NCBI RefSeq assembly: GCF_927798215.1 | Contig: NZ_CAKMMW010000016.1 | Span: forward strand, 1-64,000 | Direction of reading: 5' to 3' | Length of the DNA: 64,000 nucleotides | Source of the DNA: Paenibacillus_E allorhizoplanae | GTDB taxonomy: Bacteria; Bacillota; Bacilli; Paenibacillales; NBRC-103111 | Shown here: piece after piece, positions 16,525 through 25,112 of the stretch | How positions within the stretch are numbered: the first letter of the stretch is position 1 | Layout of the letters: every line of letters begins with the position of its first letter | Translations under genes and position numbers: made by a program | Notes under the pieces: generated by a model | Told to the model about the DNA's origin: nothing | Seen by the model: the letters and a program-made list of their open reading frames with translations, nothing else | Databases searched by the model: none

Positions 16525-16790
16525 TTATTCGTTAGATGTTTTCAACGCCTTCAAACCAAGCGCCAACGCCCGCACAGTCCGGCATTATCCCCTAATCCCG
16601 GAGGAACGATGTATTTATCGATAGTCGTAAGAATGGCTTCCGCACTAACGTATCCATTTAAATTTCTCTGCACCTCCGTTCGTATCATCGGAAGCAGTTG
16701 CTTCTGTTGCATAACGCCGCCGCCCAAATGTGAAAGTATTTTTCTTCGGTGCATCAATGGCCGTTCGAAGCAGACGAAAATCCGGGTTTA
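16525..16790 (-). pseudogene. C-terminal relic of a ROK-family fructokinase
   Basis: The frame reads LGGGVMQQKQLLPMIRTEVQ and later IDKYIVPPGLGDNAGLCG, the C-terminal part of ROK sugar kinases of the ScrK/GmuE type (the GGGVMQQ and PPGLGDNAG stretches are diagnostic). One missing G after LCG shifts the frame; in the restored frame it ends ALALGLKALKTSNE at 16525. Around 200 N-terminal residues are gone. It lies on the same strand as and just downstream of GH32, so it was probably the fructokinase of that operon. Confidence 0.75.
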
Positions 16791-16801
16791 AACGCCCTTT
16801 T

Positions 16802-16835
16802 AAAATGGTAGAAGGAACAACCCCATCCTTCTACC
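16802..16835 (-). terminator. Terminator after GH32 of the AraC-controlled operon
   Basis: On the minus strand GGTAGAAGGA and TCCTTCTACC form a perfect 10-bp stem followed by ATTTTAAAA. It now separates GH32 from the kinase relic and GH91. Confidence 0.65.
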
Positions 16836-16924
16836 GTAGAAAAAGTTAGGTGTTCGGTAACATCCCATAAAAGCTGTCTCACATTGGGATCAGGAGAATT
16901 CCATACACATCATACTACTTAGGA

Positions 16925-18424
16925 TCACCGCCAAATCGATTCGAGTTTCCAAACGTTTAATGAAAGCATTTTAACCGTTCCTCCACGGCAAAAAATATCA
17001 ATCCCCGTACTCGCTGGATCAGGATAGATATTGTTTGACATCACGGAGCGCCCTTCATTTGCATAGATTTCTATACATGTAGTATCAACAAAAATTTGCA
17101 ATGTTACCAAATCATTAGCCGTTGTCTCGAGCGTGCACGTTCGCACGCCTTCACTAAACGAATCTGAACGGGATCTATCAAACCGGAGTACCTTGGAGTT
17201 GACATCGTAGGATATCAAGGTTTCTTTACCGTCTTCAGAACATCTCAATCGCAATCCGAATTCTTCCGCATCGCAATCTTCCAATGAAAACTTCACCATG
17301 ATCTCCAAACAATCGCCATTCATTTCTTTGGGAACGGGTCTTCGCCCTTCCTCAACCAACACATTCTCTACTACGTAATGCTCTTTACGCAAAGTTTGCA
17401 ATTGTTCAACCGGAAGAAACTTCAAACGTCCGCCTGTATCCAATTCAACCGTTCTCGGAAGAGACATGGCCCCGCACCAATAGTTTGCTTTTGTCGGACC
17501 GAACGATTGAAACCACGGCATCCAATCCCAAGCGTTCAACCAACCTATAATAATACGTCTTCCATTATCATCAAGGAAGGATTGAGGAGCGTAGTACTCG
17601 AACCCGCAATCCACTTCTCCACAATAATCCCAAGTAAATTTCCCACTACTATAATCTAATGAACCAGTTAAATAACTCGCTTTTTTTTCACCCATTCCCA
17701 TTGGGGAGAACATTAGTACATAACGATCGCCAAGCTGAAAAATATCCGGACATTCCCACATCGTACCCATCGTACCGTCACTCTCAGCCAACACACTTAC
17801 ATACTCCCATACATACAGGTCATTCGAGCGATAAAGCAAAGCTCTTCCTTTTCCATCTTTACTTGAACCTACGACCATATACCATTTATCTTCGTGTTTC
17901 CATACTTTCGGATCCCTGAAATCAGAGGAACTCCCTTCTGGAGGAACAGAGATAACCGGATTCCCTACATATTTTTGAAATGTCACGCCATCGGTACTGG
18001 AAGCTATACATTGGGTTTGAATGACACGCCCTTCCTTCATAATCGTGCCGGTGTAGATCAAAGTCAATATCCCGTTGTCATCGACGGCGCTTCCGGAAAA
18101 ACATCCGCCTTTTTGGTCAAGATCATAGACTTCACTTGGCGCAAGTGCAATAGGAAGGTGTTCCCAGTGAACCAAATCTTTACTTTTTGCATGGCCCCAA
18201 TGCATCGGACCCCACTCGGCTGAATAGGGATGAAACTGGTAAAACATATGATATTCTCCTTGATAGTATATAAGCCCGTTAGGATCGTTCATCCAATAGG
18301 CGGGAGGCATAAAATGAAACTTTAAGCGCATAGGATCTTTACCCACATGATCCTTTATAGTTGCAACCGATTGTTCTGCTTTACCTAACATGAGATTATG
18401 GAACGTATGGTGATCATATTGCAT
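16925..18424 (-). CDS. Cytoplasmic GH32 beta-fructosidase
   Basis: The 499-residue enzyme has a five-bladed propeller with the nucleophile in YWMNDPNG (Asp47), the transition-state Asp171 in FRDPK and the acid/base Glu224 in WECPD, plus a C-terminal beta-sandwich (roughly 350-499). No signal peptide is present, so it acts on imported short fructosides such as sucrose, kestose or inulobiose. The ATG at 18424 follows GGAGG by eight bases; a GTG five codons earlier would overlap that site. It follows the two permease genes by 39 bases and ends the surviving part of the operon. Confidence 0.9.
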   Translation of the reverse strand: MQYDHHTFHNLMLGKAEQSVATIKDHVGKDPMRLKFHFMPPAYWMNDPNGLIYYQGEYHMFYQFHPYSAEWGPMHWGHAKSKDLVHWEHLPIALAPSEVYDLDQKGGCFSGSAVDDNGILTLIYTGTIMKEGRVIQTQCIASSTDGVTFQKYVGNPVISVPPEGSSSDFRDPKVWKHEDKWYMVVGSSKDGKGRALLYRSNDLYVWEYVSVLAESDGTMGTMWECPDIFQLGDRYVLMFSPMGMGEKKASYLTGSLDYSSGKFTWDYCGEVDCGFEYYAPQSFLDDNGRRIIIGWLNAWDWMPWFQSFGPTKANYWCGAMSLPRTVELDTGGRLKFLPVEQLQTLRKEHYVVENVLVEEGRRPVPKEMNGDCLEIMVKFSLEDCDAEEFGLRLRCSEDGKETLISYDVNSKVLRFDRSRSDSFSEGVRTCTLETTANDLVTLQIFVDTTCIEIYANEGRSVMSNNIYPDPASTGIDIFCRGGTVKMLSLNVWKLESIWR

Positions 18425-18463
18425 CAATATTTCCTCCACTCTTTATTTCATCATACAAATTCT

Positions 18464-19309
18464 CTATTCTTTAACAGCACCCATTGTCATTCCGCGAACA
18501 ATGTATTTTTGCATTACAAACGAAAACAGCATGACAGGAACGCTAAATATGGTTGCCGCAGCCGTCATGGGGCCTAGATCCAAACCGTAAGCTGTTAAAA
18601 ACTCTGAAATTCCTACTGGCACCGTTTTGGCCGAAGTGCTTGTTAAAAGTAACGCGAACAAGAAATCATTCCAGGAAAGCATAAAGCTAAAAATTGAGGT
18701 AGTTGCGATTCCAGGCAGCGAGATCGGTAAGATAATACGCATAAAAGTTCCAAACATCCCGCATCCGTCGACACGTGCAGATTCATCAAGCTCTTTTGGC
18801 AAATTGTCAAAAAAACCAATCATCATCCAGATAACAAACGGAATGTTTATGCTGGTATAGACTAAAACTAATGCTAATTTTGTATCCATTAAACCTAATT
18901 GCCCAATAATACGATACATCGGTATTGCAACACTAATCAGAGGCGTCATACGAACACCCAAAGTAAAAAGCAGAAATAAATTCCCTAACTTTGATGCGAA
19001 TCTGGTTAAGCCATAAGCAGCTAATGAACCCAGAAAAACACTCAATAGTGTACCTGACATTGCAGTTATAAGACTGTTAACAAAATATTTGCCGATTGCC
19101 AGTTGATGAAACAGGGCATTATAATTGGCTAAAGTAAACACAGAAGGCAACAACGTAGGGGTTGTGGAAATCACTTCCCTTGGCGGTTTCAGTGAAGATA
19201 ACACAAGGTAAGCGTATGGAAATAAAGTAACAACCAAAAAAATACATGAGATGACGAATACAAATAAACCGGCAACTCTGGATTTTTGTTTACTCATAGT
19301 AATAACCAT
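18464..19309 (-). CDS. Sugar ABC transporter permease, MalG type
   Basis: A 281-residue inner-membrane permease with six helices. The cytoplasmic EAA loop is ELDESARVDGCGMFGTFMRI (near residue 175), which contacts the ATPase. The C-terminal GMTMGAVKE ending is standard for this class (carbohydrate uptake transporter-1). No ATPase gene lies in the operon, so it presumably uses a shared MsmX/MsiK-type ATPase encoded elsewhere. AAGGAG precedes the ATG at 19309 by nine bases. It pairs with the permease encoded 17 bases upstream. Confidence 0.9.
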   Translation of the reverse strand: MVITMSKQKSRVAGLFVFVISCIFLVVTLFPYAYLVLSSLKPPREVISTTPTLLPSVFTLANYNALFHQLAIGKYFVNSLITAMSGTLLSVFLGSLAAYGLTRFASKLGNLFLLFTLGVRMTPLISVAIPMYRIIGQLGLMDTKLALVLVYTSINIPFVIWMMIGFFDNLPKELDESARVDGCGMFGTFMRIILPISLPGIATTSIFSFMLSWNDFLFALLLTSTSAKTVPVGISEFLTAYGLDLGPMTAAATIFSVPVMLFSFVMQKYIVRGMTMGAVKE

Positions 19310-19325
19310 CTTGCTGATCTCCTTC

Positions 19326-20207
19326 CTATCGAACCGCTTTCTTATTTGGATTCCAGAATTGTTTAAAAAAGAATGAACAGATTGCCAGCAAGATAATCAT
19401 AAAGATTACAGCCATTGCGCTTGCATATCCTTCTTGATTGTATCTGGCTACCGATTTATAAATTAATGTGCTTACTAAGGAAGAGGAACCATTCGGACCG
19501 CCTTGTGTCATCACCCAAATAATATCAAAGGATTTAGCTGCATCAATCATACGTATGACAACTGCAACTAAAATGACCGGTTTTAAACTTGGCAGTGTGA
19601 TATGCAAAAAGTTTTGAAACTTATTTGCTCCGTCTATGCGGGCAGCTTCGTATAAACTTTCAGGTATACCTTGTATGCCCGCTAATAATATCAACATCAT
19701 AAATGGCGTGGTAAGCCATACATCAGCAATCATACAGGAAATTAAAGCCAACTTGCTGTCAGATAACCACAAGATACTTTGAGGATTCTTAATCAAGCCC
19801 AATTTGTATATAATTACATTTAAGATACCAAATTGGTCGTTTAGCATAAATTTCCATATTAAACCACAAACCAAAGGAGAAATCATTAATGGACTCAACA
19901 GCAAAGTACGAATGATGTTGGCGCCTTTAAACCCTGTACTTAGCAGAAGTGCAAGAAACATGCCCAATATTAACTCAATTGCAACTGCACCTATCACATA
20001 CACAATTGTATTGTTTAAGGATTGGTAGAATGTGTCCGAAGTTAAAGCGTGAGAATAATGCCGAAGACCAATAAATTTTGAAGGATCTTCATCATCAAAA
20101 AAACTATCTTTAAAAAGCAACATCATTGGGTAAACAAAAAACAAGATCATGAAGACGAAAGCCGGTAGAAAAAATAAGAAAGAAAGCTTCTGATCTCTTA
20201 GGGACAT
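19326..20207 (-). CDS. Sugar ABC transporter permease, MalF type
   Basis: A permease of about 293 residues with six helices and the EAA loop ESLYEAARIDGANKFQNF. The first extracytoplasmic loop carries KDSFFDDEDPSKFIGLRHY. I use the third Met (ATG at 20207) because AGAAGG is nine bases upstream; starts at 20216 or 20213 lie on top of that site. It forms the pore with the next gene and follows the binding-protein gene after a strong hairpin. Confidence 0.9.
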   Translation of the reverse strand: MSLRDQKLSFLFFLPAFVFMILFFVYPMMLLFKDSFFDDEDPSKFIGLRHYSHALTSDTFYQSLNNTIVYVIGAVAIELILGMFLALLLSTGFKGANIIRTLLLSPLMISPLVCGLIWKFMLNDQFGILNVIIYKLGLIKNPQSILWLSDSKLALISCMIADVWLTTPFMMLILLAGIQGIPESLYEAARIDGANKFQNFLHITLPSLKPVILVAVVIRMIDAAKSFDIIWVMTQGGPNGSSSLVSTLIYKSVARYNQEGYASAMAVIFMIILLAICSFFFKQFWNPNKKAVR

Positions 20208-20242
20208 ATCCATCATCCTTCTGTAAGAATTGGAATTCGGTT

Positions 20243-20272
20243 AAAAAGGGGCTCGAACCTGAGCCCCTTTTT
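20243..20272 (-). terminator. Intra-operon hairpin after the binding-protein gene
   Basis: AAAAAGGGGCTC and GAGCCCCTTTTT form a perfect 12-bp stem with a six-base loop, four bases after the binding-protein stop. It should reduce read-through into the permease genes or protect the upstream message. Confidence 0.8.
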
Positions 20273-20276
20273 CCAT

Positions 20277-21656
20277 TTATTTTCCTTGTATCTCGTTAAT
20301 TTTTGCTGCGGCTCTGTTTAATGCTTCTTGCGGTGTTTCCTTTCCGGAGAGAGCTACTTGAATTGCAGAGACTAATGCTTCATTTTCGATTTCGTTCCAA
20401 TGTGGCAATATTGGACGATTTTGTGTTTGGCTGGCAGCCAGTGTAGTTTCAAGCGCTTTCAGGTGTGCATATTCAGGTTTTTGGCCGTATTTTTCAAAGA
20501 CCGATTTTCGTGCAGCCACTCCTAATGCTTTCATAAACAATTCATTTTTTTCATAAATAAATTTCACGTACTGTTTTGCGATATCTTGTTTTTTGGAAGT
20601 ACTCGGGATCACTTGATACCAAGGTCCAGGCACAACCCCTACTCCGGAATCACCAGCAATCATTGGAGCGGCCCCCACTTTCCCCGCTACTTTCGATTTG
20701 CCTGGGTCGTTAGAAGGGACAAAGAAATGAGCCCACTCAAGCATCATAGCCATTTTTCCATTCCAGAACATTTCAGAAATTTCAGAAGAGGCCATGTTTA
20801 GTGCACCTTCTGGCGCAGACTTGTCTTCACGTAAAATCTTTGTTTCAAATTCCAGCGCTTTTACATATGGTTCCGAGTTGACTAAGGCTTTATTATCTTT
20901 ACCCACAACCAAAGGTTTTGCTCCTGCTTGAGCGGCATGGTCCAACCAACTGGCAACCGAATCCCCGTTATTCATCCCTAATATGCCCGTACCATATAGA
21001 TCAGTTGCCCCATCTTTATTCGTATCACGAGTAAAGAACTTGGCGACATCCCTATATTGCTGCCAATTCGTAGGCGGCTTCAAATCATATCCATATTTAG
21101 CCTTAAATGCATCTTGTTCCTTCGGATCATTAAACAAATCGGTACGATACATTAAAATTTTTGAGTTCGTCCAAACCGGCATGCCCAGAATTTTACCGTT
21201 CACTTTTCCGCCATCGACTACATTAGGTACAAAATCATTTTTGACCTCATCCGTCATTAAGTCATCCATAGCTACCAAGTTTTTTGCCAAAGCAGGAAAC
21301 CACAAGATATCGATCGTGGCAACATCGTATGCACCTGAGTTAGCTTTCATTTCTACATTCAATTTGTCATAGACACCGATGTAGGGAACCGTTTCAATCT
21401 TCACTTCATAGCCAGTCTTTTGCTTAAATTCTTCCGCCGTTTGGCTGGCGACCGTATTGGCCGGACTTCCGCCCTCAACCAGAACCGTGATGGATTTATC
21501 CGACGAGCCAGATGCTCCTTTCTCAGAAGTTTGTTGTCCTTTATTGGACGAAGTGCTTTCAGGGTTCTTTTCATTACTAGAACATCCAACCAAAATCGCT
21601 GAAAAAGACATGCACAGTACAAGAACACCAGATAATAATTTACCTTTTAATTTCAT
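20277..21656 (-). CDS. Sugar-binding lipoprotein of an ABC importer
   Basis: The 459-residue protein has a lipoprotein signal (lipobox LVGC, Cys25) and a linker rich in Ser, Gly, Lys, followed by a family-1 extracellular solute-binding fold (VEGGSPANTVASQTAEEFKQKTGY, MPVWTNSKILMYRTDLF, GKMAMMLEWAHFF). It captures an oligosaccharide outside the membrane and delivers it to the two permeases. Context with GH32, the kinase relic and GH91 points to a fructo-oligosaccharide or DFA III. GGGGG precedes the ATG. Divergent to the AraC regulator gene. Confidence 0.88.
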   Translation of the reverse strand: MKLKGKLLSGVLVLCMSFSAILVGCSSNEKNPESTSSNKGQQTSEKGASGSSDKSITVLVEGGSPANTVASQTAEEFKQKTGYEVKIETVPYIGVYDKLNVEMKANSGAYDVATIDILWFPALAKNLVAMDDLMTDEVKNDFVPNVVDGGKVNGKILGMPVWTNSKILMYRTDLFNDPKEQDAFKAKYGYDLKPPTNWQQYRDVAKFFTRDTNKDGATDLYGTGILGMNNGDSVASWLDHAAQAGAKPLVVGKDNKALVNSEPYVKALEFETKILREDKSAPEGALNMASSEISEMFWNGKMAMMLEWAHFFVPSNDPGKSKVAGKVGAAPMIAGDSGVGVVPGPWYQVIPSTSKKQDIAKQYVKFIYEKNELFMKALGVAARKSVFEKYGQKPEYAHLKALETTLAASQTQNRPILPHWNEIENEALVSAIQVALSGKETPQEALNRAAAKINEIQGK

Positions 21657-21840
21657 AAAAAGTTACCCCCTCATTATTATTTAACAAATGGTAGTCCTTC
21701 TAAAGGACAATTAGGTTGCCAAGCGTTCATAGTAAGTTCCTCCATCAATTTCATTTGTTTTGTCATTATGCTTTCCAATACACTCAAATATCCCCAGGAA
21801 CCCCCCCAAGTAAACAGAAAAGTTTATCCAAAATTGTGTT

Positions 21841-21922
21841 TCTCGAAAACCGTTTGATTTTCTCAGAAAACGTTTTCTTTTCTCGGAAAAACGTTTTCTT
21901 TTCTCAGTTAAACGTTTTCTTT
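21841..21922. promoter_or_regulatory. Four tandem 20-21-bp operator-like repeats
   Basis: Units begin at 21841, 21861, 21881 and 21902. Each reads TCTC, a short variable part and a core like GAAAACGTTTTC, which is palindromic in unit 2. Spacing by two helical turns places all cores on one DNA face, as for AraC-family direct repeats. They lie between the divergent AraC and binding-protein genes. Confidence 0.75.
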
Positions 21923-22013
21923 TCCACAAAACCAATGATATACTAATAATGAAACATTGTCGTTGGCTTAAATTATGATTAATTTGTCAAATATTTTGGT
22001 TGGAGGTTACTAC

Positions 22014-22895
22014 ATGAACTTACACAATCTGTCTCCTTATTTACGAATTGCTATGGATAGCTACGTCTCATTTCCTTGGTTTTTAGAGGAAAGGGTATTA
22101 TTTGACTATGAAATCCTTTATCTCAAAGAAGGCAGATTAAAAGTTACTGTAGAGGATGATGTTTATTTTGGAGAACCAGGTGACATATTTTTCTTTCGCC
22201 CCAAACAAAGACATTCGATTAGTAAAATTGGAACTGATTTAGTCCGACAACCCCATTTGCATTTTGATTTGTTCTATCAAGAAGATAGTCCCGATGTTAA
22301 AGTTTCTTTTAAAAAATTAGAAAATATGACAAACGATGAAATGAAGTGGTTCCGAAGCGACGAGATTGACAGATTAACTATTCCTCTAGCTAGTCATATA
22401 CGGTTGCGGTATCATTTAGCTATAGAAAAATTACAAAATGAAATAATAAGAGAATTTCAAATGAAGCTGCCATTTTATGAATTAAATATTAAGGGATTAT
22501 TTATTCAATTATTCACCGCATTATTGCGCGAAAACTATTGGAATAGAAATCCTCACTTATTTTCCAATATCAATGAGTTGGAGCAAGTCAGAATTTTCTT
22601 AAAGCATAACATTGGTCAAAGGGTGACTTTAGATGAACTTGCCAAAATATCTGGAATCAGCAAGTACTATTTGATCACCCTGTTTAATCAAACATTTGGA
22701 ATGAGTCCTATCCACTATCACCAATTAATGAGAATAGAAAAAGCAAGAGAGATGATCCAATTCACTGATGAACCTTTAAAACGAATTGCGGAACTTATGG
22801 GATTTCCGGATATTCATTCTTTCAGTAAAGCGTTCAAAAAAATAGAAGGCGTTAATCCTTCTTTTTATCGGAAAAAGAAAACATCTCGCTCATAA
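22014..22895 (+). CDS. AraC-family regulator with N-terminal cupin
   Basis: The 293-residue protein has a cupin sensor domain (about residues 15-150: FDYEILYLKEGRLKVTVEDD, YFGEPGDIFFFRPKQRHSI) and a double helix-turn-helix (about 195-290: RVTLDELAKISGISKYYLITLFNQTFGMSP and LKRIAELMGFPDIHSFSKAFKK). Such proteins bind a sugar in the cupin pocket and activate nearby uptake genes. I start it at the ATG at 22014, seven bases after TGGAGG. It is divergent from the importer operon, with four tandem repeats between, so it most likely controls that operon. Confidence 0.87.
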   Translation: MNLHNLSPYLRIAMDSYVSFPWFLEERVLFDYEILYLKEGRLKVTVEDDVYFGEPGDIFFFRPKQRHSISKIGTDLVRQPHLHFDLFYQEDSPDVKVSFKKLENMTNDEMKWFRSDEIDRLTIPLASHIRLRYHLAIEKLQNEIIREFQMKLPFYELNIKGLFIQLFTALLRENYWNRNPHLFSNINELEQVRIFLKHNIGQRVTLDELAKISGISKYYLITLFNQTFGMSPIHYHQLMRIEKAREMIQFTDEPLKRIAELMGFPDIHSFSKAFKKIEGVNPSFYRKKKTSRS

Positions 22896-22917
22896 TTACA
22901 TGGCCTCACGGCATTGA

Positions 22918-22951
22918 TAAAAAGGCGATCTGGGATTTCCCCAAATCGCCT
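22918..22951 (-). terminator. Terminator of the rbs-type importer/MCP operon
   Basis: On the minus strand AGGCGAT..GGGG and CCC..ATCGCCT form a stem, followed by TTTTTATC. It sits between the convergent AraC and chemoreceptor genes and may serve both directions. Confidence 0.75.
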
Positions 22952-23037
22952 ATCAGCTGAAAGCAGACCACCTAATGTTACTATCATACGTAAAGTCAAT
23001 TAGTCTATGTATCGCTTAATCACATCTGATTTACAAA

Positions 23038-25095
23038 TTACTTGAGTTTAAATGAAGCTACAGATTGCTGTAAGACCTTAGCCATATGGGCTAATTCGTT
23101 GGAATAAGAAGCAACTTCTTGGATTGCCGCTGTCTGTTCCTCTGTCGTTGCCGAGATGTGATTGGTTGAACTTGCTGAACTTCCGTAGAGATTAGAGACT
23201 ACCTCCATGTTTTCAACCATTTTCTGCATATTCATTCGAATCATTATAATGTCATTGGTCATTTCGCCCGCTTGCCCAGATACCCCATCGACTAAGTTAA
23301 GAATCGTAGAGAAGGAATCTCCAGCCTTTGTCGTAAGCAGCTTCCCTTCTTGAATAGATGAATCTGCATGTTCCATCGCTTTCACTACTTGCGAAATATC
23401 TTCCTGGATCTCTGTAATTAATGTTTCGATCTCACTATTTGATTTCGTTGAATTTTCAGCAAGAAGGCGAATTTCCCGAGAAATCACCGAAAATGTTTTA
23501 CCATTAGATCCTGCTTCGGCAGCAATAATACCTGCATTTAAAGCAAGCATTTTCGTTTGCTTGGCGATAGTGGAAAGTAAGGTCATAATCTGATTGATCT
23601 TTCTGGACTTATCTTCTAACTGTCGGACTATTCCAACCGAATCGAGTGAGTTTTGAGAAATCAAATTGATCTGATTTATTGCTTCCACAATATCCGCTTT
23701 TCCTTCAATGGACGTTTGCAGCGCTTCCTTTGCTGATTGGCCTGCAAGTTCAATTCGTTGCGTTATTTTCTTGATATTCACAAACATAACTTTTGTTTCT
23801 TCTACAGCTTCATCGGTTAATGAAAGTTGTGTATGCGTCCCACCCGCTACTTCTTGAATCGATTGTGCAATTTCTTCTGTTGCTTTCGCGGATTGTTCCG
23901 CATTATCGGATAAAAGAACAGAAGTTTCAGATACGCTTTTCGCGCTTTCAGATACTTGCAATAAAATGGACTTCAAGTTACATGCCATTGTATTTAGATT
24001 TGTGCCCATTTGGCCAAATTCATCGACCGTTTTTATAGGTATAGTCTGGGTTAAATCCCCGCTTGACATCGATTGAGCAAGAATATTTACTTTCTTAATG
24101 TTATTGGTAATGTATAAACTGTAGAAATAAATCACCATGACAACAATACATATCAATACAATTATGATCATAACCGAGATGATGAAATAATCGTTTAGCT
24201 TCTGGTAAAGCTCCTCCTGCGATATGACGATGGCTAGTTTCCATGATGTATCTGGAACCGTCTGATAATAAACGATATTGAGCCCCCTATCGTCACTAAA
24301 AACGGCATTCCCATTATTATTCGCCAGTATTTCTTGGCCAATTTGCGCCAAGCTTACATTAGAATCATTCTTGATTTGATGATTCGCCACGCTCTGGTTA
24401 TCTTTATTAGCAATAAAGTTCCCATTACGATCCAACAAAAATGCCCATCCATTTTTTCCAACATGAATGTCTGAAATCTTCTGCTGCAGGCTGGTCAAAT
24501 TGATGTTGGCTGTAACTACGCCTTGAAATTTATTATTGGTGTAAAATGGAACCGCTGTTGTTAAAATCATAGCATTGGAGGTTTTATCAAAAAACGGATC
24601 CGTCCAAACCATGGTTTCCTTTGTGTTTTTACCAAGCAGATACCACTCTTTTTCGGGATAATTATATTCTTTCGTATCATAATCATTGGAAAATAAAATG
24701 CGACCGTTGTCTCGGTAGGCGTAGGAACTGTAATATTGCAAATAATTTTTATATTGATAGGGCTCATACCATATCCCAACTCCAAAGGTGTCCGGGTTTG
24801 TGGACAATAAACCTTGAATAATCTGGAAATACTTACCTTTATCAATCTTATCTCCTACAGGTTCAATCGTGCGTGCTAAGCTTTCAGGTATTTTACTGTG
24901 CGCTGTTAATATGGTTTGCATATTGTTGATCGTTGCGTTTAATTGATATGCCATTTTATCTTGAATTTCTGCATTGATGATATTTTTAGAATAACTGTAA
25001 CTTAACGCAGACAACGCAGACATGGATAAAATTAACATTGGTAGAATCGTGACGATTGTGCGGGTACGTATGCTTTTAAAACGAAATTTCACCAT
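23038..25095 (-). CDS. Methyl-accepting chemotaxis protein with dCache sensor
   Basis: A 685-residue receptor: membrane helix 1 (about 13-35), a double-Cache extracellular domain (about 36-285: GVGIWYEPYQY, TTAVPFYTNNKFQGVVTANI), helix 2 (about 288-312), HAMP (about 315-370) and a long coiled-coil signalling domain. The hairpin tip is unusual: QTKMLALNAGIIAAEAGS and NGKTFSVISREIRLLAE replace the near-invariant LLALNAAIEAARAGE/GRGFAVVA core, so CheA coupling may be altered. The gene is 17 bases after the importer permease and in the same operon, so it probably reports fructose or the same ligand as the importer. Confidence 0.85.
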   Translation of the reverse strand: MVKFRFKSIRTRTIVTILPMLILSMSALSALSYSYSKNIINAEIQDKMAYQLNATINNMQTILTAHSKIPESLARTIEPVGDKIDKGKYFQIIQGLLSTNPDTFGVGIWYEPYQYKNYLQYYSSYAYRDNGRILFSNDYDTKEYNYPEKEWYLLGKNTKETMVWTDPFFDKTSNAMILTTAVPFYTNNKFQGVVTANINLTSLQQKISDIHVGKNGWAFLLDRNGNFIANKDNQSVANHQIKNDSNVSLAQIGQEILANNNGNAVFSDDRGLNIVYYQTVPDTSWKLAIVISQEELYQKLNDYFIISVMIIIVLICIVVMVIYFYSLYITNNIKKVNILAQSMSSGDLTQTIPIKTVDEFGQMGTNLNTMACNLKSILLQVSESAKSVSETSVLLSDNAEQSAKATEEIAQSIQEVAGGTHTQLSLTDEAVEETKVMFVNIKKITQRIELAGQSAKEALQTSIEGKADIVEAINQINLISQNSLDSVGIVRQLEDKSRKINQIMTLLSTIAKQTKMLALNAGIIAAEAGSNGKTFSVISREIRLLAENSTKSNSEIETLITEIQEDISQVVKAMEHADSSIQEGKLLTTKAGDSFSTILNLVDGVSGQAGEMTNDIIMIRMNMQKMVENMEVVSNLYGSSASSTNHISATTEEQTAAIQEVASYSNELAHMAKVLQQSVASFKLK

Positions 25096-25112
25096 ATTAA
25101 CAGCCCTTCCTC

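Noticed and set aside
16480..16791. A plus-strand 103-codon frame
   Set aside because: The minus strand in the same place carries unmistakable ROK-kinase residues, so the plus frame is a shadow of the relic.
21841..21922. A CRISPR-like array of four units
   Set aside because: The units abut with no unique spacers and have palindromic operator-like cores; they fit regulator sites.
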